DNA of 37,428 nucleotides from Planctomycetales bacterium (GTDB lineage: Bacteria > Planctomycetota > Phycisphaerae > SM23-33). Below the pieces are notes generated by a model. The model worked only from the letters and a program-made list of their open reading frames with translations. It had not been told where the DNA came from and did no database searches. The stretch spans positions 1-37,428 of the forward strand of contig JAUWNJ010000031.1 in the NCBI GenBank assembly GCA_030612725.1, written 5' to 3'. Each line of letters opens with the position of its first letter. The first letter of the stretch is position 1. Made by a program: the position numbers and the translations under genes. This document shows positions 15,874 to 22,337 of the stretch, piece after piece.

Positions 15874-16287
15874 CTACGGTCTAGTGGTAGTCTTTATATC
15901 TTTCAGGCGTCTAGCCCTTGCGACCAGTTTCGCAACGTCCTTTGGTAACGGTTCGGTATTATACGAATCCAACTGGCAATCGTAAATAAACGTTCTGGCC
16001 GCCGCCAGTTTCAACTGGCCGCTATTCGTAAGCCGATACACACATATCGTACTATTTTTCATGTCGACAAGGTACAGCCCATATGTATCCTTCGTGATTT
16101 GTCCGGCAATGGCAAAAACTTTTCCCTCTTTGTCGCCCGCCCAACCTGTCTTGGCATCTGCCGCTGACGACGAGGAAAATAACTCGCTTCCCAGCATGAC
16201 GACAATAACCGCCAGTAATATCACCATAAGCCAGCGTGCGGCGTTTTTGCTCCGGCCTGAAATTGTTTGCTTCGACGATTCAATCAT
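15874..16287 (-). CDS. Small membrane-anchored hypothetical protein
   Basis: 137 aa. One transmembrane helix (WLMVILLAVIVVMLGSELF, about 19-37) is followed by an extracytoplasmic region with GKVFAIAGQITKDTYGLYLVDM and STICVYRLTNSGQLKLAAARTF. That segment resembles one or two beta-propeller-like blades and is of a type I associate with planctomycete envelope proteins. No function can be assigned. The Shine-Dalgarno is weak (AAGGAT, AGGGG upstream). First gene of the run leading to the HTH and OmpA genes; 155 bases of intergenic DNA separate it from the divergent 16443 gene. Confidence 0.75.
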   Translation of the reverse strand: MIESSKQTISGRSKNAARWLMVILLAVIVVMLGSELFSSSSAADAKTGWAGDKEGKVFAIAGQITKDTYGLYLVDMKNSTICVYRLTNSGQLKLAAARTFIYDCQLDSYNTEPLPKDVAKLVARARRLKDIKTTTRP

Positions 16288-16442
16288 GAGGAGTACGCCC
16301 CTAATCCTTAGTGTACGAAGCTACCTTATCGACGCAATCAATGATTATAGATAACTGCACTGACGCCCACAAGTATTTTTCCCACCCCAAATATCAGCGA
16401 AGAATCTTTGACCGCCGGGCTGGTGTGTGTTCTAATGTTGTC

Positions 16443-17000
16443 ATGCTTGGACGTGTACGACGCACATCTCGTGTTGACGTTGGTTTGGCGATGTCCTTTG
16501 CGGGCATATCCTATCTTATCTGGGTGCTCGTGGTTGGTGTAACGCGGCATCTGGTCAATGAAGTCTCCCGATATGCGGGCGAATCCGTATTCTTGCTTCC
16601 GCTCGTTACGCGGTGGCTGCGGAACGCCTTCATCCATGCCGCACCGGTGTTCGACCTGGTCGGTGTGCTGTGGCTACTGCTTAGCCTGGGTTTGATTGTT
16701 GGTGCGAGCCGGCAGCGATGGAGTATCTCCTGCCCGTGGGTCTGCGCCATCTGCCAGGCAATGTCAGCCGCTGTTTTGGCTGTATGGGCAGGCTTGGCTG
16801 GACAGATGCCTTACCGTATTTATGCAAATCACGTTTCCGCTTCGTCGTACCCGACCACCGGTTGGACTTCACTGTGCGTAGCCGTTGCCATTGCGCTTGT
16901 GATGTGGGTAACGTCGCTTCTCTGGATGATCAGCGCACGGGCGCGCCTGATGCGAGGCCCGAAACTGCGCGACGGAATGAGAACCAATATCCCTGGATAA
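16443..17000 (+). CDS. Small integral membrane protein, unknown function
   Basis: 185 aa from ATG 16443 (MLGRVRRTSRVDVG). The frame is open 44 codons further upstream, but that part looks non-coding. Four hydrophobic segments are visible: about 15-35 (FAGISYLIWVLVVGV), about 75-95 (VFDLVGVLWLLLSLGLIVG), about 103-122 and about 147-167 (LCVAVAIALVMWVTSLLWMI). A basic C-terminus follows. No family recognised and no clear Shine-Dalgarno. It converges on the rhombosortase gene with 23 bases between stops. Confidence 0.6.
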   Translation: MLGRVRRTSRVDVGLAMSFAGISYLIWVLVVGVTRHLVNEVSRYAGESVFLLPLVTRWLRNAFIHAAPVFDLVGVLWLLLSLGLIVGASRQRWSISCPWVCAICQAMSAAVLAVWAGLAGQMPYRIYANHVSASSYPTTGWTSLCVAVAIALVMWVTSLLWMISARARLMRGPKLRDGMRTNIPG

Positions 17001-17023
17001 AGTGGGCGAATGGATTCAGTTGA

Positions 17024-17659
17024 TCAGTTCCTTGTTTTATTTCCCGCCAATGTTCCGACGATTAATCCTGCGGCGTGAGCGACGCCGACTGTTGCGATGC
17101 CGTCGGGCAGACCGATGCCGGGAATCAGGCCTGCGCCGGCCACCTCGAATGCGATTTTGACGGCCACCACAACGAGCAGACTTATACATGTAATTCGTGT
17201 CAGCCGGCCCGCTTCAACAACCAGTGTTACCAGGACCCACCCGAGCAGGGCGTAGTTCACACCTGACAGGCCTCGATAGATAGCGATGTCGCCAGCCCCG
17301 AAATCAACCGTCAGTCCGACCGCTGCGAACGAGGCTGCCAGCATAGCGAATAACCGATACGGGCGGCCTCGTCCCAGCCAGCACAGTGCCACGAATGCGG
17401 CCAAGTCCGCTGCCAGGTGAGACCAGGACCAGTGGGTCAGGTGGCAGGTCAGCACCCGCCAGACCTGCCCGTCCTGGACGGCATGACGGTCGAACTGAAG
17501 CATTGCCTGCGCCGCAGGGAAGAACTGCACCAGGACTATCGCCAGAACCACCGCGACGGGCAGGGCGTCGGCGGGGCTGAATACGCCCCGCCCCGCCCGC
17601 GTCGCCACGGCGGCCCCGGCGACTCGACCTCTTACGATGTTGACGGTTTCCGCCTGCAC
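17024..17659 (-). CDS. Rhombosortase-like rhomboid serine protease
   Basis: 211 aa with GTG start 17659, supported by AAGGA 7 bases upstream. It overlaps the end of the VIT-VWA gene by 28 bases. Rhomboid proteases cut within membrane helices with a Ser-His dyad. Here Ser is S132 in YRGLSGVNYALLG and His is H195 in GVAHAAGL; HLTHWSWSHLAADL (73-86) matches the membrane helix 2 region. Small size, the short core without extra domains and the YRGLSG motif fit rhombosortase (RrtA), which processes proteins with a GlyGly-CTERM tail, rather than GlpG. The overlapping upstream gene encodes a protein with such a tail and is the likely substrate. Rhomboid membership is strong; the rhombosortase subfamily is likely but would need an HMM search. 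Confidence 0.82.
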   Translation of the reverse strand: MQAETVNIVRGRVAGAAVATRAGRGVFSPADALPVAVVLAIVLVQFFPAAQAMLQFDRHAVQDGQVWRVLTCHLTHWSWSHLAADLAAFVALCWLGRGRPYRLFAMLAASFAAVGLTVDFGAGDIAIYRGLSGVNYALLGWVLVTLVVEAGRLTRITCISLLVVVAVKIAFEVAGAGLIPGIGLPDGIATVGVAHAAGLIVGTLAGNKTRN

Positions 17660-19836
17660 GTCTGTTCCTTTCTACGTCGAAGAACTGCCATTGCAGCCAA
17701 CACGCCGATGACCATCAGTGTAATCAGTCCGACCGGCCCGCCACCGCTGCTGGGAAAGCCCAGGGAGAAGCCGCCGCCGGAAGACGATCTACCGCCACAG
17801 GCCAATCCTGGGTTCTCGATGGTCGTTTCATAGCAGACACCATCGGGCATCGGTACTGCTACGGGCACCAATCTGGGCCGGCCTCCGAAGGCTGTCGGCG
17901 TCTCGTCAATTGCCACGAAGGAGGTGTACTTGCTCATCAGCGAATATTCCAACGCCAGTTCGGTAATCTCGTCAGCCATTGTCTGGTTGCTTCCGCTGCC
18001 GATCTTGTCCAGTTCCAGTTGCTTTATGCGCCGGCGAGCCCAGATGCTCGGAAGCGGAGAGGAATCCTCCGTTGGTCCGGGGAAAGTGAACGTTATCTTT
18101 GTCCCGCTGGGTTCTTTTCCGATTCGGCCAAGGATTTCGATGGTCGCCTCGCCTCCTTTGCGATACCGCCCATGCACGTACACCGGCATACCGGCGTACA
18201 GGTCGGGTACGCACGCAGGCAAACAGTCAAAGACCTCCACACCGGTGATCTTCACTTTTGCGTCGGTCAGCACCGGTTTTTCAATCCGTTTTGCAAAGCG
18301 ATTGATGACCTCCTCGGGTTTGTCCTTCAGCAGGATGACTTCGAAGAAACCCCGTCCAAGGAAGGCCATTCGGTCAAGCAGGTAGCGGTTGACACTTGAC
18401 CCGATGCCGAACGTAAAGAACCGCGCCGAACCGACGTTGCGTTTGATTTCCTCGAATATCGCCTCTTCGTCCCCGATGTAACCGTCGGTAAGGAAGACGA
18501 TCATCCTCATGTGGCTTTCGGGAATCTGTTTGCCCAAGGCCGCCCGGACGCCCTTGAGCATCTCCGTACCGCCAGCGGCTCGCAGGTTTTTGACATAATT
18601 GATACCGGCTCGAATGTTTTCATCGTCGGCGTCAACCGGGTCCGGTCGGAAGGATGAAACGTCGTTGCTGAATACATAGATGTTGAACCGGTCGGTAGGC
18701 TTCAGACCTTTGAGCAACTTGACGGCAGCCTTCTTAGCCAAGTCAATCGGCTTGCCGCTCATAGAACCTGATGTGTCCATCACACAGATAATCTCCCGCG
18801 GACGGATCTGGTCGTCGGCGGGCGCTTTGGGCGGATGGATGATCATCGTGAAGTATCCGCTCTTGTCGTTGGCGTGCGCCAGGATGCCGATTTCAGGCTG
18901 GTCGCCCGCGACGGCGATATTCAGAACGAAATCCTTGTTGGGAATCGCATCCTCGCGACCCAGCATGACGACGGCATCAGATTCACCATCGCGTTTAATC
19001 GTTACGGCGTGGGCGCGCGAAGTAATCTTTTGGATCGGCACACCGGCCTCGATATCTACCGATATGCTGATGTCAAAACCGCAGCGCCGCCCCGGCGGGA
19101 TGACCGGCGGGGTAATCCGCGAAGCGTCGGGGACGCGGTCGGTATCGGGCAGCCGCCCATTACCTCTCCGCATCGGGCGACCTCTTTCGTCTCGAAGCGG
19201 CTTACCCGGTATGTACCTCGGACCAACCACCATCGGAAAGACAACCTCGTACGCCCCGTCTTTGTAAGGAAGCGTCTGGACGTAGCGAATGACTACGTGG
19301 ATGGTTTCATTCGGGCCGATGTTGGCCACTGATTGTGTGAAGATGTTAGGTCTTTCCTGCTTCAGCAGACTGGCGCGTTTGCCCTGATCGCGGGCTTTTT
19401 CGTATTTCAGACGGGCCGACTCGCGCCGGTCAATCTTTCCGCGAATGACACGTTTGCCTATCCGCATCTCCGTAGCGTTAATGGCTGAATCGTGAGGCAG
19501 GGGAAAGACGTACTCTGCCTCAATCGGTCGGGACAGCGGATTGGAAAATTCCTGCGTAACCGTTACCTCGGCTACGAAGCCCCGTACTTTAATTTTCACG
19601 TCGGTATGCTTCAACGGCGCGACGGACGGAACCTCTTTTTTGAACAGCCGCTTTGGCGCTTGCAGGTCGGCGTTTTTAATCTCCAGACGACCCTGGCTCA
19701 CCGGCTTCCAGGTGGTTTTGGCCGACAGCGGCACGGATGTCGTCAGCAGCACTGTCGCTATCAGGGCGACCGCCCATACCGGACGAATCAGCCTCCGCCT
19801 TATCAATGCCTTGTTCGCTTGCTTCTTTCGGTTCAT
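17632..19836 (-). CDS. VIT and von Willebrand A domain surface protein with GlyGly-CTERM-like tail
   Basis: 734 aa from ATG 19836, which has AAAGGAG 8 bases upstream. A basic N-terminus and hydrophobic segment (PVWAVALIATVLLTTSVPLSA) form a signal peptide with cleavage after about residue 39. A VIT domain (about 45-165) shows VAEVTVTQEFSNPL, IEAEYVFPLPHDSAI and LLKQERPNIFTQSVANI. A VWA domain (about 345-520) has an intact MIDAS: DTSGSMSG near 352, GGTEM, and FLTDGYIGDE. The C-terminus is Gly/Ser-rich, then SSGGGPVGLITLMVIG, a hydrophobic helix, and RRRKEQ: the layout of GlyGly-CTERM sorting tails (Gly run, helix, Arg cluster). Likely exported, then cut and anchored or released by the rhomboid protease of the overlapping downstream gene. 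Ligand unknown; VIT-VWA proteins often mediate metal-dependent protein contacts. Confidence 0.9.
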   Translation of the reverse strand: MNRKKQANKALIRRRLIRPVWAVALIATVLLTTSVPLSAKTTWKPVSQGRLEIKNADLQAPKRLFKKEVPSVAPLKHTDVKIKVRGFVAEVTVTQEFSNPLSRPIEAEYVFPLPHDSAINATEMRIGKRVIRGKIDRRESARLKYEKARDQGKRASLLKQERPNIFTQSVANIGPNETIHVVIRYVQTLPYKDGAYEVVFPMVVGPRYIPGKPLRDERGRPMRRGNGRLPDTDRVPDASRITPPVIPPGRRCGFDISISVDIEAGVPIQKITSRAHAVTIKRDGESDAVVMLGREDAIPNKDFVLNIAVAGDQPEIGILAHANDKSGYFTMIIHPPKAPADDQIRPREIICVMDTSGSMSGKPIDLAKKAAVKLLKGLKPTDRFNIYVFSNDVSSFRPDPVDADDENIRAGINYVKNLRAAGGTEMLKGVRAALGKQIPESHMRMIVFLTDGYIGDEEAIFEEIKRNVGSARFFTFGIGSSVNRYLLDRMAFLGRGFFEVILLKDKPEEVINRFAKRIEKPVLTDAKVKITGVEVFDCLPACVPDLYAGMPVYVHGRYRKGGEATIEILGRIGKEPSGTKITFTFPGPTEDSSPLPSIWARRRIKQLELDKIGSGSNQTMADEITELALEYSLMSKYTSFVAIDETPTAFGGRPRLVPVAVPMPDGVCYETTIENPGLACGGRSSSGGGFSLGFPSSGGGPVGLITLMVIGVLAAMAVLRRRKEQTCRRKPSTS

Positions 19837-20029
19837 AAGTTGTGCTCCTTTTGAGTGCGCGCAGACCTTCCCTGTGCGCATCGCCTGTGGTTTTTCACGC
19901 GAGCTTCTTTGTGATTCCCGCCGCCCTACGCCGGGCGGTACTCTGCGTGTTTAACTACGCCGCTTTCCAGTGCCGGCACACATGGGTGCTTCACCGCGGC
20001 AGTTGTATCTAAAGCATCTGACATAATGG

Positions 20030-20097
20030 CCACAGAGACGCAAAGAATGAATAAAATCAAAAAATTCCTGCCTTATTTTTCTCATCTCTGCGTCCTC
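20030..20097. repeat. Inverted repeat with GACGCARAG arms
   Basis: GAGACGCAAAGAATGA (from 20035) and its imperfect inverse TCATCTCTGCGTC (ending 20097) flank an AT-rich centre. More related text (GCCGCAGGCGG, ACCGCAGAGCC) lies just beyond, inside the 3' end of the neighbouring gene. It looks like a dispersed intergenic element that has become the last codons of that gene. 19837-20029 shows no gene. Confidence 0.5.
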
Positions 20098-21452
20098 CCC
20101 TTGGGACGGCGAACAGCCGCCTGCGGCTCTGCGGTCCAATGTTTTGTTAAAAAGGCCTTTGGCGGAGTCGTTTTGCTGATTTTCAGTTTCTTATGGCGGT
20201 CAATGGTTGCCATTAACTTCCCATCCGGAGAGGGCGTACCGTTCAGTTGCCAGAAGTGGCTTCCCGTGCAATCGGCAGCGTATATTCTCCCGATTCCGTT
20301 TTTATCTTTGCCCACGGCACAGATGCAGCCGCCCAGGAGGTGGCGTTTGAAAAAAACGGATTCTGGGCCGAAACGTTGCGTAACCTTTTCTCCAATGTCC
20401 AGGACCTGCCACGGGTGCAGGGATATCAGGAGGTATCGGTGGTGGTAGTTAAATCCTGGCGGCGCCTCCAAGCCTTTCCATTCGGGACCTTCTCGTACCA
20501 AATACCAGAAGAAGAGGTATCCGCCTTCGTACGCCCAGGATACATCACCAATCCCTATGTCATTTCCAAACTGTGTGACGAATTGCTTTGTGAAATCCTC
20601 GACCCGACCTGTGGCTGAATCTACCAAGAGAAATTCGAGTTTTTGTTGCCCCATTTTTTCGCTGATACACATAACCGCCGAACCGTCCGGCTTCCAAGCG
20701 ATGCCTTCGGGATAGCAGTTTAACTGTCCGAAAGCCCGTACTGTTCCTGTGGCGACATCGAGAAATTTGAAAGGCCCTCCGTGGTATCGACTTTTAAAGA
20801 CGACGTATCGCCCACGCGGCGACCAGATTTCCAGCGGGTAACTATTAACCAGAAAGTCCACCCCGGGCTTGACGCTCATTTCCCGATGGATTGCCACGCG
20901 AGCATCCGGCGAATCAGAAATTTTCTGCCTCCAGAAGGTCCTGTCGGTAATGCCCTCGTGTTTTCCATGTAAGTTGGCGTGTGCGACGTATCCGATCTCG
21001 TTGTTACTGAGCCAAACGAAACTGCTTACGATTTCGTCGGGTCGGCTGAAACCCCGAAGTTTTCCCGAATATAAGTTGATAACCGACAGCTTCCACGGAA
21101 CGATGATTGCCAGATGCCGAGAATCCGGGGAGAACTCGAAGGGCGTTGGGACGGAGATGTATCCGGCCCATTCCATGCCCACCGATCCGACACGAACAGA
21201 TTTCAGGACATCGGGCGTGTCCACACCGCACCATTTAATGCTTATGGTCCGTGATAGTGTCCTGCCGTCCAACCACGGTTCATTCCACTCATCCAACCAT
21301 ATGTAGGCTACCTTTGAAGAGTTGGGCGAGAACTTGATTTCGCGCGGGCCGCTACTTGGAAGCACGCACCCATCGAGTGCCGCGGCCAGGCAGAGCAGCA
21401 GGCCCGTGACGGGTGTGAGCGAATGAAAATTCCTTATCTTCATCTTTGCCAT
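20082..21452 (-). CDS. Predicted lipoprotein with TolB/WD40-like beta-propeller repeats
   Basis: 456 aa from ATG 21452, with GGGAG 7 bases upstream. The signal peptide (GLLLCLAAALDGC) ends in a Cys that could be lipidated, though LDGC is not an ideal lipobox. Repeated motifs of the type FSPDSRHLAII, WSPRGRYVVFKS, WKPDGSAVMCI and PSPDGKLMATI are spaced about 50-90 residues apart. This is typical of TolB-like or WD40-like propellers that mediate protein contacts in the envelope. The last 15 residues (AEPQAAVRRPKGRTQR) are rich in Arg and fall in repeat-derived DNA, so the native C-terminus may have been replaced. The start is 22 bases after the stop of the LexA-HUH gene, so both probably share the promoter at 22147-22175. 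Confidence 0.75.
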   Translation of the reverse strand: MAKMKIRNFHSLTPVTGLLLCLAAALDGCVLPSSGPREIKFSPNSSKVAYIWLDEWNEPWLDGRTLSRTISIKWCGVDTPDVLKSVRVGSVGMEWAGYISVPTPFEFSPDSRHLAIIVPWKLSVINLYSGKLRGFSRPDEIVSSFVWLSNNEIGYVAHANLHGKHEGITDRTFWRQKISDSPDARVAIHREMSVKPGVDFLVNSYPLEIWSPRGRYVVFKSRYHGGPFKFLDVATGTVRAFGQLNCYPEGIAWKPDGSAVMCISEKMGQQKLEFLLVDSATGRVEDFTKQFVTQFGNDIGIGDVSWAYEGGYLFFWYLVREGPEWKGLEAPPGFNYHHRYLLISLHPWQVLDIGEKVTQRFGPESVFFKRHLLGGCICAVGKDKNGIGRIYAADCTGSHFWQLNGTPSPDGKLMATIDRHKKLKISKTTPPKAFLTKHWTAEPQAAVRRPKGRTQR

Positions 21453-21474
21453 GCGTTTCTCCCTGTCGGCTTTA

Positions 21475-22116
21475 CTATTTCGTTTCCTGTTCATCCAGCA
21501 TTTGCTTGATGAGTTCATCGAGGATCGCCAGGTCGGTCGTTACCACGTAGCCACGGTGCCAGAGTTCCTTGTTGGGAAAATGCTTCGCGTGGCGACGCCG
21601 GGTAAAGTTAGCCATTCGCTTGAATCGTCTAACAACCTGCTCCGGCGAATGGTTGGGCCAGACCTCAACGATTACCCGAACGTGGTCCGGGCGGATATCC
21701 TTCTCCAGCAGTTTCCATCCGTGCTCGATACATTCCTGCTCAATGGCCTCTTCAATGAGTTTTTTCGCCCGACCGGTCAGGATTTTCCTGCGCTGCGACG
21801 TCGCCCACGCCAGGCCATAGACCACCCAGCAGGCAACGCCCTCATCGGTGTGTGCGATATCGTGCAGTTTTCCGCGTAACCTGCTCAAGACTGACGGACT
21901 GTGGAGGATGCGAATCGAGCGGGCCTTGTCGGGGTCTTTGGTGATGTAGCCCTTCTTTTCCAGGGCTGCGAGGTGTCCACGGACGGCGTTGATATTGGCG
22001 ATACCGGCCGCTAGGCTGATCTCTCGCAGCGTCGGCGGGAAGCCGTGCCCGGCTGAATACTCCTCAATATGCCCCAATACCTTCTTCTGCTGATCTGTCA
22101 ACGGCTTGGTAGTCAT
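21475..22116 (-). CDS. LexA-type DNA-binding domain fused to inactivated IS200/TnpA-like HUH domain
   Basis: 213 aa from ATG 22116 (AAAGGA 7 bases upstream). Residues 1-72 match the winged-helix N-terminal domain of LexA: LTDQQKKVLGHIEEY, GFPPTLREISLAAGIANINAV, GHLAALEKKGYI and a KARSIRIL end. The S24 autopeptidase that normally follows is absent. Instead residues about 95-210 align by eye with Y1 transposases of the IS200/IS605 and REP-associated type: YGLAWATSQRRKILTG, IRPDHVRVIVEVWP, SPEQVVRRFKRMANFT, ELWHRGYVVTT. The HUH pair is H145-V-R147, so the second His is Arg. The position of the nucleophilic Tyr (VVKQYIENQ in ISHp608) reads LIKQMLDEQ with Met206. Both changes predict no strand cleavage. 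Probably a domesticated, dimeric, hairpin-binding regulator. It likely controls itself and the lipoprotein gene downstream through the palindrome in its promoter. The LexA half is very secure; the TnpA-like half is strong but made by eye. Confidence 0.85.
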   Translation of the reverse strand: MTTKPLTDQQKKVLGHIEEYSAGHGFPPTLREISLAAGIANINAVRGHLAALEKKGYITKDPDKARSIRILHSPSVLSRLRGKLHDIAHTDEGVACWVVYGLAWATSQRRKILTGRAKKLIEEAIEQECIEHGWKLLEKDIRPDHVRVIVEVWPNHSPEQVVRRFKRMANFTRRRHAKHFPNKELWHRGYVVTTDLAILDELIKQMLDEQETK

Positions 22117-22146
22117 AGTGTTTCCTTTATCACTGCTATTATGTAC

Positions 22147-22175
22147 AGTGTACATATGTACACTTATCGTGTCAA
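22147..22175 (-). promoter_or_regulatory. Promoter with overlapping 18-bp palindromic operator
   Basis: On the minus strand a perfect -35 TTGACA (22170-22175), a 17-base spacer and TACACT as -10 (22147-22152). The perfect palindrome AGTGTACATATGTACACT (22147-22164) covers the -10 box and half the spacer. A further TGTACA at 22142-22147 gives three TGTACA hexamers in 21 bases. The centre GTACATATGTAC differs from the Gram-positive SOS box GAACATATGTTC by one symmetrical change. A repressor here would block polymerase, so autorepression by the adjacent LexA-HUH protein is the simplest reading. TACATATGTA is also the BlaI/MecI/CopY-type core, but no such gene is in the window. Confidence 0.82.
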
Positions 22176-22337
22176 GTACTTTTTTACTTTAATTTTTTTG
22201 TGGTCGGGGAGCGGTGTCAGCGTTCGGTGAATTATTACATTGGTCAATTTAAAGTTTTAGATGAACCGGGAAGGGGGTTTTGCGTCTAATTATCATATTA
22301 CTGGATGCTTTTTTTCTCGTTCACAGGGAGATTGCTC

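Noticed and set aside
21475-22116. The LexA-HUH gene considered as an active IS200/IS605 insertion or a standard lexA
   Set aside because: It has no IS ends or tnpB, the HUH and Tyr residues are replaced, and the S24 peptidase of LexA is absent.
22147-22164. Palindrome considered as a BlaI/MecI/CopY operator
   Set aside because: The TACATATGTA core fits, but no such repressor, beta-lactamase or copper gene is near, while a LexA-type gene begins 30 bases away; not fully excluded.
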